A DNA stretch of 64,000 nt from Candidatus Symbiothrix dinenymphae (GTDB taxonomy: Bacteria; Bacteroidota; Bacteroidia; Bacteroidales; Azobacteroidaceae), in NCBI GenBank assembly GCA_001417715.1, contig BBRT01000013.1, positions 1 through 64,000 of the forward strand. The letters run 5' to 3'. A model generated the notes under the pieces. The model searched no databases, had not been told where the DNA came from, and saw nothing but the letters and a program-made list of their open reading frames with translations. This document shows, in pieces, positions 43,170 to 51,699 of the stretch; position 1 is the stretch's first letter, and each line of letters begins with the position of its first letter. The position numbers were made by a program, and so were the translations under genes.

Positions 43170-43445
43170 TCAAGCATATTCCAAAACCTGTTTTGCATCT
43201 CGCACCCGTTTCAAAGGCGAACCATCGTGCATGGTGATATTTTGAAATTGCATTCTCGTGTCTTCGTAATCAGCACACAAACGCCCTACGCGACCTATTT
43301 CGCGTGTATATTCATTGTTGGCATTCTGCGCAGCTAATGCACCGATAGAGGTTGCTTCATCTATCAGTTCATCACAATAATCCGAAACTCTATCAAAAAG
43401 TTCCCTGCTGTCAATATTTGTCATATTCTCAAATTTTTTAATCAT
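43170..43445 (-). CDS. Putative antitoxin partner of the HigB-like toxin, no HTH
   Basis: This 91-residue acidic-to-neutral helical protein (DSRELFDRVSDYCDELIDEA ... IGRVGRLCADYEDTRMQF) starts after an AGGAGG ribosome site, 14 bases behind the HigB-like gene. The pattern resembles the N-terminal helical part of Bacteroidetes HigA-type antitoxins, but the helix-turn-helix part is absent. Position directly downstream of a HigB/RelE-fold toxin is the main reason for the antitoxin call. It could be a truncated antitoxin or a family without DNA binding. Confidence 0.5.
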   Translation of the reverse strand: MIKKFENMTNIDSRELFDRVSDYCDELIDEATSIGALAAQNANNEYTREIGRVGRLCADYEDTRMQFQNITMHDGSPLKRVRDAKQVLEYA

Positions 43446-43459
43446 TATTACCTCCTATA

Positions 43460-43753
43460 TTAAATTGTTTTACAATCTATTTTATCATATTCTCTATGAG
43501 TTCCTACAAACCGTACCGTCACAAGTCCTCCTACAAAAACAATCAACACCACTAACCGATAATTATTGCCTTTAATATTAAAAACATATCTTCCGTTTCC
43601 CACATAATCGGCAGATGAAAAATTCATCTTTATATCTGCATGAGATGCCCAATTTGCAGTTTTTACAATATCAATCCACCGTTGTAAAGCACTCGTAGCA
43701 TCGGGGTATTTTATTGTAAAATCATCTATCAAATCCTTTCTCCTAATTTTCAT
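43460..43753 (-). CDS. HigB-family toxin (RelE fold, mRNA interferase-like)
   Basis: This 97-residue protein opens MKIRRKDLIDDFTIKYPDA, and NWASHADIKMNFSSADYVG is followed by GRYVFNIKGNNYRLVVLIVF and RFVGTHREYDKID. These are the HigB_toxin (PF09907) features: the basic core strand, the N-x-R-x-V-V strand and the terminal H-x-x-Y-D segment used in RNA cleavage. A minus-strand -7 box (TACCTTTG, 43782-43775) lies 21 bases upstream. HigB toxins cleave mRNA at the ribosome. Confidence 0.82.
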   Translation of the reverse strand: MKIRRKDLIDDFTIKYPDATSALQRWIDIVKTANWASHADIKMNFSSADYVGNGRYVFNIKGNNYRLVVLIVFVGGLVTVRFVGTHREYDKIDCKTI

Positions 43754-43941
43754 TGGCGTATTCTAATTCGGACGCAAAGGTAAAACTTTTTTTTCAATTA
43801 CAAAAATGTTAATTTTAGATTCTAAATTTTTATCCACTATTACTCAATAGTTCAGAATGCAATTTTATTCCTTTTTTGCCTTACAATTCTTTTATCTCTA
43901 CTTGTCTTTCCCGATAAATATTGCCGACAGATAACTGCGCT

Positions 43942-44061
43942 TTAGTCGGATGTCTCAGCTTCCCAGAAAATAGTTCGGATGGAATAGTTGGGTATTTTCA
44001 GCAGCAACGAACCTTCCATTTCCCTGTCGATGGTGAGCAAACGGTGCACCGAATGTTGCAT
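43942..44061 (-). pseudogene. Possible relic of an ATPase/nuclease-fold gene
   Basis: A 39-codon minus-strand ORF begins at 44061 and contains LLLKIPNYSIRTIFWEAE. That phrase (ripe for KIPNYSIRT-x-F/Y-W-E) recalls the mid-region of AAA-ATPase_like/DUF1703 proteins. It has no other domain and stops at once. The rest of 43754-44111 shows only a -7 box (TACCTTTG near 44077) for the next gene. Confidence 0.3.
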
Positions 44062-44111
44062 AATTCATAACTCTTTTGTACCTTTGTCGGCGATTTTTAA
44101 TAATGATTTTT

Positions 44112-45176
44112 ATGGCAAAGAAAAAAAAGCAGGTACAGGTGCAGTTGTTGAGTCCCGAAAATTACATTCGCCAAAAGTCGCGCAGTCTGCCCGTCTATAA
44201 ATGTTGGGTCAATAAAGATTGGGAAGACACGAGATTGGCTCATCTCCTTATTGCCCGAAAACATGCCAATGACAATGTCACTTTTTGTATCTATTTGGTT
44301 GATTTAGGCTGCCTTGGAATGAAAAATACCACTTATGGCTTTAACATTTCGCTCGAAGAGTTGGGTGAAATAGTAGAGAGAATGGAAGGTGATGTTGAAT
44401 TGGATGATACGCTTTCGTACTCACTGGCGCACAATATTATCTATTCCGCCATCGAATTTGCTGAAGAATATGGTTTTAAGCCGCATAAAGATTTTACTCA
44501 AATTACCCAATTTTTCTTGGAAGAAGATACCGACAAGATTCCTCTGACAGCCGTTGAATGTGGTCATATAGAGGATGGAAAGCCTTTTTATATTGATACG
44601 GGATTTGAAAGCCCGGCAAAGGTAAAACAAATTATAACCCAATTGAACAAAACAGCAGGAGAAGGAAATTATCATTTTGTTATAGACAATGGCGAGTATG
44701 ATGATGACGACGAGTATGATGATGACGAGTATGACGATGATGAGTATGACGACGATGATGAATTTGATGAAGCCGATAGTGCGGCGGCGGATGCCCTGCT
44801 TGATGAGTTGCGCCAATTGAGCAAAGAAGAGCAAAAAGCACTGTTTGTTGAACTCTGCCAAAGAGATGATGACGCAGTAACCATGGGAGGAGTGAAAAAG
44901 TTGATAACGTTAACTTCTTTGCTTGCAGAAGATTATACAGACGCAGAAGCTGTGGAGAAATACAGAGAGGAATTGTCACAGGAGTCAGACTATCCGATAA
45001 CAGAACCGTTAGACAGTGTGTTGGACACCCCTGCGGATACCCTTGCTTGGACTGCCGCATTTGAAAAATATCTATTTCCGTCAGAAAATGAAGAAGAAGG
45101 TTATGCCAATCAATTAATACCGATGCTTCTCATTACGAAAATGACTGCACTAAGTCGCATTTTAAGAGAGGAATAA
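44112..45176 (+). CDS. Unknown protein with an acidic DE-Y tandem repeat
   Basis: The start at 44112 (MAKKKKQVQVQLL) is preferred because it follows a TACCTTTG promoter box by about 27 bases. An ATG 9 bases earlier is possible. The 354-residue product has a folded-looking N-terminal domain (LPVYKCWVNKDWEDTRLAHLLIARK; CIYLVDLGCLGMKNTTYGF), which I do not recognise. An acidic run built from tandem DDDEY units (residues ~198-220) and a helical C-terminal half (LDELRQLSKEEQKALFVELC) follow. The acidic tract is encoded by GAT/GAC-rich tandem DNA (44695-44770) likely to vary in length. It is convergent to the fecCD gene. Confidence 0.6.
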   Translation: MAKKKKQVQVQLLSPENYIRQKSRSLPVYKCWVNKDWEDTRLAHLLIARKHANDNVTFCIYLVDLGCLGMKNTTYGFNISLEELGEIVERMEGDVELDDTLSYSLAHNIIYSAIEFAEEYGFKPHKDFTQITQFFLEEDTDKIPLTAVECGHIEDGKPFYIDTGFESPAKVKQIITQLNKTAGEGNYHFVIDNGEYDDDDEYDDDEYDDDEYDDDDEFDEADSAAADALLDELRQLSKEEQKALFVELCQRDDDAVTMGGVKKLITLTSLLAEDYTDAEAVEKYREELSQESDYPITEPLDSVLDTPADTLAWTAAFEKYLFPSENEEEGYANQLIPMLLITKMTALSRILREE

Positions 45177-45189
45177 ATAAACATTTTTT

Positions 45190-46167
45190 TCAAATCTTAT
45201 TTCTCTCCCGCAAAATAATATACAAAATCACCGGCGCACCCAGCAGTGGGGTGATGGCATTGAGCGGCAACAGCCCATTGGCGAGCGGAACAGTCGTCAG
45301 CAAGTTGCAAAAAAGCGCAACCACCGCACCCAACGCGAGGGTGGCTGGCAGCAAAATACGCTGGTTGGAGGTGCGAAAAATCAACCGCGCACCATGCGGC
45401 ACCGCCAATCCAATAAAACTGATGGGCCCGCAAAAAGCCGTGACCACAGCCGTCAAAAATCCCGTAACCAGAAGAATGTAAAGCCGCGTGCGATGCACAT
45501 TTATCCCCAAATTGGAAGCATAATTTTCACCTAACAGCAAGGTATTCAACGGTTTAATTAGCAACAACGAAAGCAGCAACCCCACCAGCAGCAGTCCGGC
45601 ATACAGCATCATTTGCAAATACGACACATTGGAAAACGAGCCTAAACCCCACAGCACATACGAGCGAATGCTCTCCGGCGGCGCAATCGAATTGAGAATG
45701 GAAATCCCCGAAGACGCCAAATAACCCACCATCATCCCAATAATCAGCACCATAACATTGCTTTTGACACGCACAGAGCAGTATAAAATCAACATCAACA
45801 CAACGAAAGCCCCCGCAAAAGCCGCAAAAACAGTGGATAAAACGCTCCCTGAATAGAGCATCACAACGGCAACACCCAAATTGGCACCGCTACTGATGCC
45901 CAAAATGCTCGGTCCCGCCAACGGATTTTGAAAAAGTGTTTGCAGCATCAACCCGCTCACAGCCAATGCCGACCCGGACAAGAGTGCCGTAAGTGCTTGT
46001 GGTAAACGCGATTGCAGAACGATGCCCGCCCATGCAGCCCGCTGCGCGGGCTGCCCCGTGAGAATATCCCACACAACACTTGCAGGAATGTGTACCGACC
46101 CCCAAAACAGATTGCACAAAAAAAGAATGACAATCAGCAGAGTCAGCATCCACATCCGTGCATTCAT
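45190..46167 (-). CDS. FecCD-family ABC transporter permease (iron-siderophore/haem/cobalamin)
   Basis: This 325-residue membrane protein of about ten TM helices opens with an N-terminal signal-anchor and the family motifs SRLPQALTALLSGSALAVSG, MLQTLFQNPLAGPSILGIS, and the C-terminal FIGLAVPHGARLIFRTSNQR with TTVPLANGLLPLNAITPLLGAPV. It belongs to the FecCD/BtuC permease family, which forms a dimeric channel energised by an ATPase. Neither the ATPase nor the binding protein is adjacent. It overlaps the DUF4293 gene by 4 bases as the last gene of the bamD operon, an odd place for an iron permease. Confidence 0.9.
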   Translation of the reverse strand: MNARMWMLTLLIVILFLCNLFWGSVHIPASVVWDILTGQPAQRAAWAGIVLQSRLPQALTALLSGSALAVSGLMLQTLFQNPLAGPSILGISSGANLGVAVVMLYSGSVLSTVFAAFAGAFVVLMLILYCSVRVKSNVMVLIIGMMVGYLASSGISILNSIAPPESIRSYVLWGLGSFSNVSYLQMMLYAGLLLVGLLLSLLLIKPLNTLLLGENYASNLGINVHRTRLYILLVTGFLTAVVTAFCGPISFIGLAVPHGARLIFRTSNQRILLPATLALGAVVALFCNLLTTVPLANGLLPLNAITPLLGAPVILYIILRERNKI

Positions 46168-46556
46168 CGCAGCCTGTCCATCGAACGGACTAAATTTTCA
46201 TCTTTCTTGATGCCCCGCAACGCCAAAAAAGCAAAAACAAGTCCTGCAACCGGCGGCACAATGATAACAATCTGCATAAAAGTGCGTATCCACTGATCGA
46301 GTTGAGGTACATGAGCGAGTTGATTTACTAAATCAAAATGCTCAAGCACAATTATAACAGCCTCCAAAGCCATGATGCCGTAGCAAAGTTTGATTTGCCG
46401 AGGTCTGTCGTTGTAGCGAAGAATGGCGACCACCGCCAATGCTGCCGTTAATGCGTTGGCAAACAACAAGTAGTTGTTACTCTCGCTCAGATACGCCAAC
46501 CCGATAGCGATGAGAAACACCAAAAGCAGCCAAATGGATTGAATGCGCTGAATCAT
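46164..46556 (-). CDS. DUF4293 membrane protein
   Basis: This 130-residue protein has four TM helices and the DUF4293 opening MIQRIQSIWLLLV, with the conserved SIWLLL-x2-F-L segment. Members are specific to Bacteroidetes and uncharacterised, usually beside rpoZ and bamD. Here it overlaps both neighbours by four bases (ATGA-type coupling), so translation is linked to RpoZ and FecCD. Confidence 0.85.
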   Translation of the reverse strand: MIQRIQSIWLLLVFLIAIGLAYLSESNNYLLFANALTAALAVVAILRYNDRPRQIKLCYGIMALEAVIIVLEHFDLVNQLAHVPQLDQWIRTFMQIVIIVPPVAGLVFAFLALRGIKKDENLVRSMDRLR

Positions 46557-46885
46557 AACTCTTCGATTTTGTCTTTCAACGGGTCGCGATAGTAAATTTC
46601 GCCGTCGATAAACTCCTGAGTTGCAATCAATGTGGCTTTCGGGAGTTGCTCATAAAAGCGCGAAATCTCGATTTGTTCCTTATTCTCAAACACTTCTTCC
46701 AAATTGTCGGAGAAAGAGGAAAAATCTTGCAATTTGTCACTCAAATCGCGTTTGATTTCCACTGAAATTTCATTGGCACGCTTGCCAATAATGCGAACTG
46801 TTTGATACACATTGCCCGTTTCTTCCGACATACGTTGCATATCGCGCGTAACGGTGTTGTCCGCCATTGTTCCTTTGTAATTCAT
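46553..46885 (-). CDS. rpoZ: RNA polymerase omega subunit, Bacteroidetes type
   Basis: This 110-residue protein matches the Bacteroidetes RpoZ/Rpb6-like family. It starts MNYKGTMADNTVTRD; after a variable N-terminus it has NVYQTVRIIGKRANEISVEI and the C-terminal IEISRFYEQLPKATLIATQEF. Omega helps assemble RNA polymerase. The ATG overlaps the bamD stop by 4 bases. A second in-frame ATG six codons on is preceded by AAAGGAAC, but homologues support the first. Confidence 0.85.
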   Translation of the reverse strand: MNYKGTMADNTVTRDMQRMSEETGNVYQTVRIIGKRANEISVEIKRDLSDKLQDFSSFSDNLEEVFENKEQIEISRFYEQLPKATLIATQEFIDGEIYYRDPLKDKIEEL

Positions 46886-47697
46886 AATTCTTTTTCTATA
46901 TTACTGTATAATTTTTGTATCTCTTTGATGTATTTCCCTGTGGGATAATCGTTTTTGTACGAAAAATATTCGTCAGCCACATCGCGGTAGCGCAAATCTT
47001 TTTTCTCTTCCACACTTTTTATCGCCAATTCATACCGCGATTTGAAGGTATAATACATAAAATCTTCGCGGTATTGCGAATACGGATAGCTGTTCATCGC
47101 ATTGCGAGCCGTGATGATGCACGACAAGTAATTGCCGCCCGCAAAGGGATAGCCCGGCACATAATCGCCCAAATTGTAATACAACCGTGCCGTAAGTAGC
47201 TCTTTATGAGCCATTTTGTCCTGCAATTCTCTCAACACCTTTTCGGCTGTGGCTTTTTTATCGCTTTGCGGATAGTATTCCAAAAATTCCCAGAACAATG
47301 ACATCGACGAGCGCGTGTCCGTTTGGTCGAGGCGCACATCCGGCGATATTTCATACAGCCCGTAAGCCGCATAGAAGCGCGAATCTTCCGCATATTCCCC
47401 TTTGGGAAAGGTGGTGTAATACCGCCTGAAGTGCATGGTGGCGGTTTCGTAATCCTTTGTCTTGTAATAAGCCTGCGCCAACATATAAATACCCTCCTCC
47501 GCATGACCGGTGCCCGCCAAAAGGGGGTTGATGTCCTCCAGCAAGGTAATCGCCTTCGCATACTTGCCCGCATCAAAATACTTCTTAGCCGCCTGATATT
47601 TGAGCTCCGTATCGTGGCTTTTAAGTAGCTTATTGTACTCGCTGCACGACATACAGAGCGTCAACAACAGACAGATATATGCAATTTTCCGTTTCAT
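46882..47697 (-). CDS. bamD: Outer-membrane assembly lipoprotein BamD
   Basis: This 271-residue lipoprotein has signal and lipobox CLLLTLCMSC. The mature part has TPR-like repeats: YQAAKKYFDAGKYAKAITLLED, YMLAQAYYKTKDYETATMHF, YFTTFPKGEYAEDSRFYAA-like elements, ending with a helical C-terminus. BamD is the essential periplasmic partner of BamA for inserting outer-membrane proteins. It is the first gene of bamD-rpoZ-DUF4293-fecCD, behind a -7 box and the heptamer array. Confidence 0.92.
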   Translation of the reverse strand: MKRKIAYICLLLTLCMSCSEYNKLLKSHDTELKYQAAKKYFDAGKYAKAITLLEDINPLLAGTGHAEEGIYMLAQAYYKTKDYETATMHFRRYYTTFPKGEYAEDSRFYAAYGLYEISPDVRLDQTDTRSSMSLFWEFLEYYPQSDKKATAEKVLRELQDKMAHKELLTARLYYNLGDYVPGYPFAGGNYLSCIITARNAMNSYPYSQYREDFMYYTFKSRYELAIKSVEEKKDLRYRDVADEYFSYKNDYPTGKYIKEIQKLYSNIEKEL

Positions 47698-47714
47698 CTA
47701 TTTAATTTTGCGCG

Positions 47715-47760
47715 CAAAGGTACGAAATAGTTATGAGTTATGAGTTATGAGTTATGAGTT
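47715..47760 (-). promoter_or_regulatory. bamD promoter box with four AGTTATG heptamers
   Basis: Minus-strand TACCTTTG (47722-47715) ends 17 bases before the bamD ATG. Upstream of it lie ATTTCG and four AGTTATG units (plus-strand sense, 47729-47756, then AGTT), then a T run. It is nearly identical to the divIC and topoisomerase IV boxes. Confidence 0.6.
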
Positions 47761-47787
47761 TTTTTTTGTTGGTCGAGTTTTTTTTGT

Positions 47788-50469
47788 TTAAAACAATCTT
47801 TTTTGACCGGTTATTTCATCAATAATCTCATCTACAGGCTTGTCATCGGTATCTTCATTGTCATTTTCGTTATCGGCACCGGGTGCGGTATCTTCTGCGC
47901 TTGGTTCCGGAAAACGTGTCGGCTCCAATTCCTTGACACTGTCCAAGTTAAAAGTAGTGAGCCTTTTACCTTTCGCCTTAAAGCCTTTTACCGCTATAAA
48001 CTCCTCTACATCAATGATTTGCTTGCCACGGAACGCATCGTTTCCGCCGTGCACAACTTCTATTCGCGGATAAACAATGTCTGTCAGCAGCACCAATTTG
48101 GAGGCGGGATTTTCGCTTAGGAAATTTTGCTTGCGTGGACTTGCTTCCAGCGTGAAGCGTTTGAGGTAGGGAAATCCTTGCTGGTCAGCATCATAAAGCA
48201 CTACCGACCACACCTTGTTGGGGTCGTATTTTTCTATGCGCGTGATGTCGCCCTGATAGTGATTGCCCACATCGAAAGAGGTGGTATAGAAATCGCCGTT
48301 GGCTTCCACCACCAGCACCAAATCATCGTTGGAAAATTCGCCCAGATATTTGCCTCTGCCATCGTAGTTGAGGCGCATCACATCGTGGTCGAACCACACC
48401 TGACGACCGCCCAGCGTGGAACCGCCTTTGGATTTGAGCGTGATTTTGTGCACCTCGTTTTTGGTCAGGATGTTGCCCATGGAGGCACGTCCCTTGATGG
48501 CCACATCGCTGAAATTTTTGTCGAATGTCAACAACCTTAGCTTCGCTTTGGGCTTCAGCAGCACTTTCACCGTTTCCGCCTCGCCGTTGGGGTTGGCGGA
48601 AAAATAGAGGATGCGGCTGCCCTCTTTGCCCAGCGTGATGTCGTATTCCTTGTCGCGCGTGATGCCCGTAACCGAAAAACGCTTGACATAACTTGTGCCG
48701 ATTTTACCGTCGCGGTAGATGGCGTTGTAAACCGTGCGGTTGTCGTTGCGTTTGAACACATTGAGATACAGTATATCTTTGCCCACAAACATTTTCTCGC
48801 TGATTTGCACAATTTTATATTTGCCGTCCTTGTAGAAAAGAATCACGTCGTCGATGTCCGAACAGTTGCAGACATATTCGTCTTTTTTCAGCCCGTAGCC
48901 GATGAAACCCTCCTCGCGGTTGATATACAGTTTTTCGTTGGCTTCCACCACCTGCACGGCTTCAATCTTCTCGAAACTGCGAATTTCCGTCAATCGCGGG
49001 TGGTCTTTGCCGTATTTTTCCTTCAATTTGGTGAACCAGTCAATCGCAAAATCGGTGATGTGTTTGATATTATTGGTGATTTTCTTGATTTGCGACTTGT
49101 AATTGGCAATCAGTTCGTCGGCTTTGTCCTTGTTGAATTTCAGGATGCGACCCATTTTGATGTCCATCAGTTTCAGCAGGTCGTCGTCGGTGATTTCGCG
49201 CAAAGGCTCGGTATTATTCGCCGCAAAATAGGCTGCCAAACGCTTCCCGATATGCGCCAGAGCGGTTTCCATCTTTTTGGCTTCTTCAAATTCCTTGTCC
49301 TTATATATACGCTCTTCGATAAAAATCTTTTCTAGCGAGGCAAAATGCAAAGCGTCCTCCTGTTCGCCGCGCTGAAATTCCAGTTCGATGCGGAGCAAAT
49401 CCACGGTGTGGTCGGTCACGTGGCGCAGGATGTCCGACACGTTCATAAAACGCGGCTTGTTGTTCTCGCCGATGACGCAGCAGTTGGGCGAGGCACTGAT
49501 TTCGCACTCGGTGAAGGCATACAGCGCGTCAATCGTCTTGTCGGGCGACACGCCGGGGGCGAGGTGAATCACGATTTCCGCATTTTTGGCGGTCATATTG
49601 TCGATTCGGCGCACTTTTATCTTGCCCTTTTCGTTGGCTTTCACGATGGAATCCTCCAGCGTGGCGGTCGTGCGCCCAAACGGTACTTCGGTGATTACCA
49701 GCGTTTTATTGTCAAGTTTGGTAATTTTCGCCCGGATTTTGACCGAGCCGCCGCGCTCGCCGTCATTATACTTGCTCACGTCGATAGAGCCGCCCGTCTG
49801 AAAATCGGGATAGAGCGCAAATGGTTCGCCACGCAAATACGCCACAGAAGCATCCAGCAGCTCATTAAAATTGTGCGGGAGCACTTTCGACGACAATCCC
49901 ACCGCAATGCCTTCCACGCCATGAGCCAGCAACAGCGGAAATTTCACCGGCAACGTGATAGGCTCCTTGTTGCGACCATCGTAGGAGAGTTTCCACTCCG
50001 TAACTTTGGGGTTGAAAGCCACCTCTAACGCAAATTTCGACAGGCGCGCCTCGATGTAACGGGCCGCCGCCGCATCGTCGCCGGTGAGGATATTGCCCCA
50101 GTTGCCCTGACAGTCGATGAGCAAGTCTTTTTGCCCCAACTGCACCAGCGCACCGCCGATACTCGCATCGCCGTGGGGGTGAAACTTCATCGTGTCGCCC
50201 ACGATATTCGCCACCTTATTGTAGCGACCATCGTCGAGCCGCTTCATCGAGTGGAGCACGCGCCGCTGCACGGGTTTCAGCCCGTCGTTGATATGCGGAA
50301 TGGCGCGGTCGGTAATCACATACGAGGCGAAGTCCAAAAACCAGTCCTTATACATCCCCGAAAGCACCTGATGCTTGTCGGCTTCGGTATTTTCGGGCAC
50401 CACATACTCGGAATGCTCCTTCGCAATCTTCTCACTGTCAATAAAATCGTCTAAATCTTCTGCTTTCAT
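47788..50469 (-). CDS. parC: DNA topoisomerase IV / gyrase-type subunit A
   Basis: I chose the start at 50469 (MKAEDLDDFIDSEKI) after an AAAGG site. The upstream in-frame codon is TTG. The 893-residue product has the winged-helix/tower region LKPVQRRVLHSM, the conserved KFHPHGDASIGGALVQLGQ, and the active-site tyrosine in AARYIE (about residue 138). The C-terminal half carries beta-pinwheel-like repeats and an acidic tail. It lacks a strict GyrA box (QRRGGRGV-type), which favours ParC. The B subunit is not adjacent. Its promoter sits 19 bases upstream. Confidence 0.88.
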   Translation of the reverse strand: MKAEDLDDFIDSEKIAKEHSEYVVPENTEADKHQVLSGMYKDWFLDFASYVITDRAIPHINDGLKPVQRRVLHSMKRLDDGRYNKVANIVGDTMKFHPHGDASIGGALVQLGQKDLLIDCQGNWGNILTGDDAAAARYIEARLSKFALEVAFNPKVTEWKLSYDGRNKEPITLPVKFPLLLAHGVEGIAVGLSSKVLPHNFNELLDASVAYLRGEPFALYPDFQTGGSIDVSKYNDGERGGSVKIRAKITKLDNKTLVITEVPFGRTTATLEDSIVKANEKGKIKVRRIDNMTAKNAEIVIHLAPGVSPDKTIDALYAFTECEISASPNCCVIGENNKPRFMNVSDILRHVTDHTVDLLRIELEFQRGEQEDALHFASLEKIFIEERIYKDKEFEEAKKMETALAHIGKRLAAYFAANNTEPLREITDDDLLKLMDIKMGRILKFNKDKADELIANYKSQIKKITNNIKHITDFAIDWFTKLKEKYGKDHPRLTEIRSFEKIEAVQVVEANEKLYINREEGFIGYGLKKDEYVCNCSDIDDVILFYKDGKYKIVQISEKMFVGKDILYLNVFKRNDNRTVYNAIYRDGKIGTSYVKRFSVTGITRDKEYDITLGKEGSRILYFSANPNGEAETVKVLLKPKAKLRLLTFDKNFSDVAIKGRASMGNILTKNEVHKITLKSKGGSTLGGRQVWFDHDVMRLNYDGRGKYLGEFSNDDLVLVVEANGDFYTTSFDVGNHYQGDITRIEKYDPNKVWSVVLYDADQQGFPYLKRFTLEASPRKQNFLSENPASKLVLLTDIVYPRIEVVHGGNDAFRGKQIIDVEEFIAVKGFKAKGKRLTTFNLDSVKELEPTRFPEPSAEDTAPGADNENDNEDTDDKPVDEIIDEITGQKRLF

Positions 50470-50487
50470 AAATTGCCTTTCGGGGCG

Positions 50488-50533
50488 CAAAGGTACGAAA
50501 TAGTTATGAGTTATGAGTTATGAGTTATGAGTT
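50488..50533 (-). promoter_or_regulatory. parC promoter box with four AGTTATG heptamers
   Basis: The minus-strand TACCTTTG (50495-50488) is preceded by the same heptamer array (50502-50529 plus AGTT). These heptamers also form the last codons of the small ORF at 50511-50705. Confidence 0.6.
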
Positions 50534-50705
50534 TTTTTTGCCCATACCCTTTAAAATCAGTATGATTACTGCCATCTTTAAACAAATCGGGATAAAATGA
50601 CATAAATAATATCCATAAAAGGGATATAGGTATAGATAACAATCTTGTTGCACTACCCATATCCATTTTAGAATTTGATAAGTGACAGTGCTTGAAAGCA
50701 CTCAT
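50511..50705 (-). CDS. Possible small membrane protein ending the srf-like operon
   Basis: This 64-residue ORF starts 18 bases after the coiled-coil gene with a good ribosome site (GAAGGTGG, 5 bases before ATG). One hydrophobic segment (LLSIPISLLWILFMSFY) could span the membrane. The last residues (KKLITHNS) are encoded by the heptamer array of the parC promoter, so the 3' end may be accidental. I do not recognise a family. It could be the tail of the operon or a chance ORF. Confidence 0.4.
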   Translation of the reverse strand: MSAFKHCHLSNSKMDMGSATRLLSIPISLLWILFMSFYPDLFKDGSNHTDFKGYGQKKLITHNS

Positions 50706-50723
50706 TTTCCACCTTCAAATTTT

Positions 50724-51680
50724 TCACAATTTTTTCAGCAAATCTGAAATATTTGCATCGGCATTAGGCTGCTTGCGTTTTATGATTTCAAGCACAATAT
50801 CAGACAGATAGGGATAATTGCCGTAATCGTAATAATCGTACATATATTTTGTAAGTTCGGTTACGATTTCGTTAAATTTTAGTTTTTGAATTTCAGTATC
50901 GCCATCTGCTACTTTGCGTTTGTCTAAATTGACAAGTTTGCCGATTGTTTCTTTGAGTGCATTATTGAAATCTTGGTAATATTCGATATTTTCTTTTAGT
51001 TTGTCAAGCAGTGCTGATTTTTGTTTTATTTGATTGAGTTGTGTTTGTGCGTTTTTTATTGCAGCAACGTCGAACTTCTTTGCAAGCAATTCTTCTGCAT
51101 TGAAATAAACTGACAAATTATTCAAAATCGGTTTCACTTCAGCATTGTTACCGACAAGTTGTATATCGCGAATGACCGACAATTTGGTTGAGGACTTGAT
51201 TAAGTCTTCAAATTGTCTGCTTTTATAACTGTTCACAATACTTGCCAATGTTTCTGCTTTACCATCATTTTTTGCTTTGTCAACTGTTATGTTTGCATTT
51301 GCTTTTTCACTTGCAATTTGTTTTTCTTTATTGGCAAGAGTTTGATTTAATGTTGAAATTACGGTATTCAAACTATCAACTTTCGTTTGCAATTTGTCTT
51401 TTTCTTCTTTGATTTTATTTTTGTTCAAATCCGAAACTTTTTGTTTTTCGGAAGAAATCTCATTGCGCAACTCCTTTATTTGCTTTTGCAATGCGAGCGT
51501 ATCTTTTTTATAAGCATTGCTCAAATCAAGATTTTTTTGTTTCTCGGTTTGCAAATCTGTTTGTAATTTGCTGTTTTCGAGTATTTTTTGCTCGTAATTT
51601 TTCAACAGCAAGGAATCTGTTTGCGAATATGCAGAACAAAAACTGCATAGGAACAATGTTAAAACTATTACTTTTTTCAT
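50724..51680 (-). CDS. Exported coiled-coil protein of the srf-like operon
   Basis: The start at 51680 follows AAAGGAGG and gives a signal peptide (MKKVIVLTLFLCSFCSAYSQ). The 318-residue mature protein begins with a long coiled coil (residues ~20-130, heptads such as EQKILENSKLQTDLQTEKQK and LNTVISTLNQTLANKEKQI). A helical domain follows, containing IVNSYKSRQFEDLIKSST and a terminal FNEIVTELTKYMYDYYDYG. I know no named family. As the only fully exported soluble member of the operon, it may be a periplasmic sensor or spacer contacting the TM proteins. Confidence 0.75.
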   Translation of the reverse strand: MKKVIVLTLFLCSFCSAYSQTDSLLLKNYEQKILENSKLQTDLQTEKQKNLDLSNAYKKDTLALQKQIKELRNEISSEKQKVSDLNKNKIKEEKDKLQTKVDSLNTVISTLNQTLANKEKQIASEKANANITVDKAKNDGKAETLASIVNSYKSRQFEDLIKSSTKLSVIRDIQLVGNNAEVKPILNNLSVYFNAEELLAKKFDVAAIKNAQTQLNQIKQKSALLDKLKENIEYYQDFNNALKETIGKLVNLDKRKVADGDTEIQKLKFNEIVTELTKYMYDYYDYGNYPYLSDIVLEIIKRKQPNADANISDLLKKL

Positions 51681-51699
51681 TATTTTTCCTCCTTTAATA

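Noticed and set aside
48805..50028. Plus-strand ORFs (176 and 227 codons) opposite parC
   Set aside because: They mirror the conserved topoisomerase gene and have no recognisable domain.
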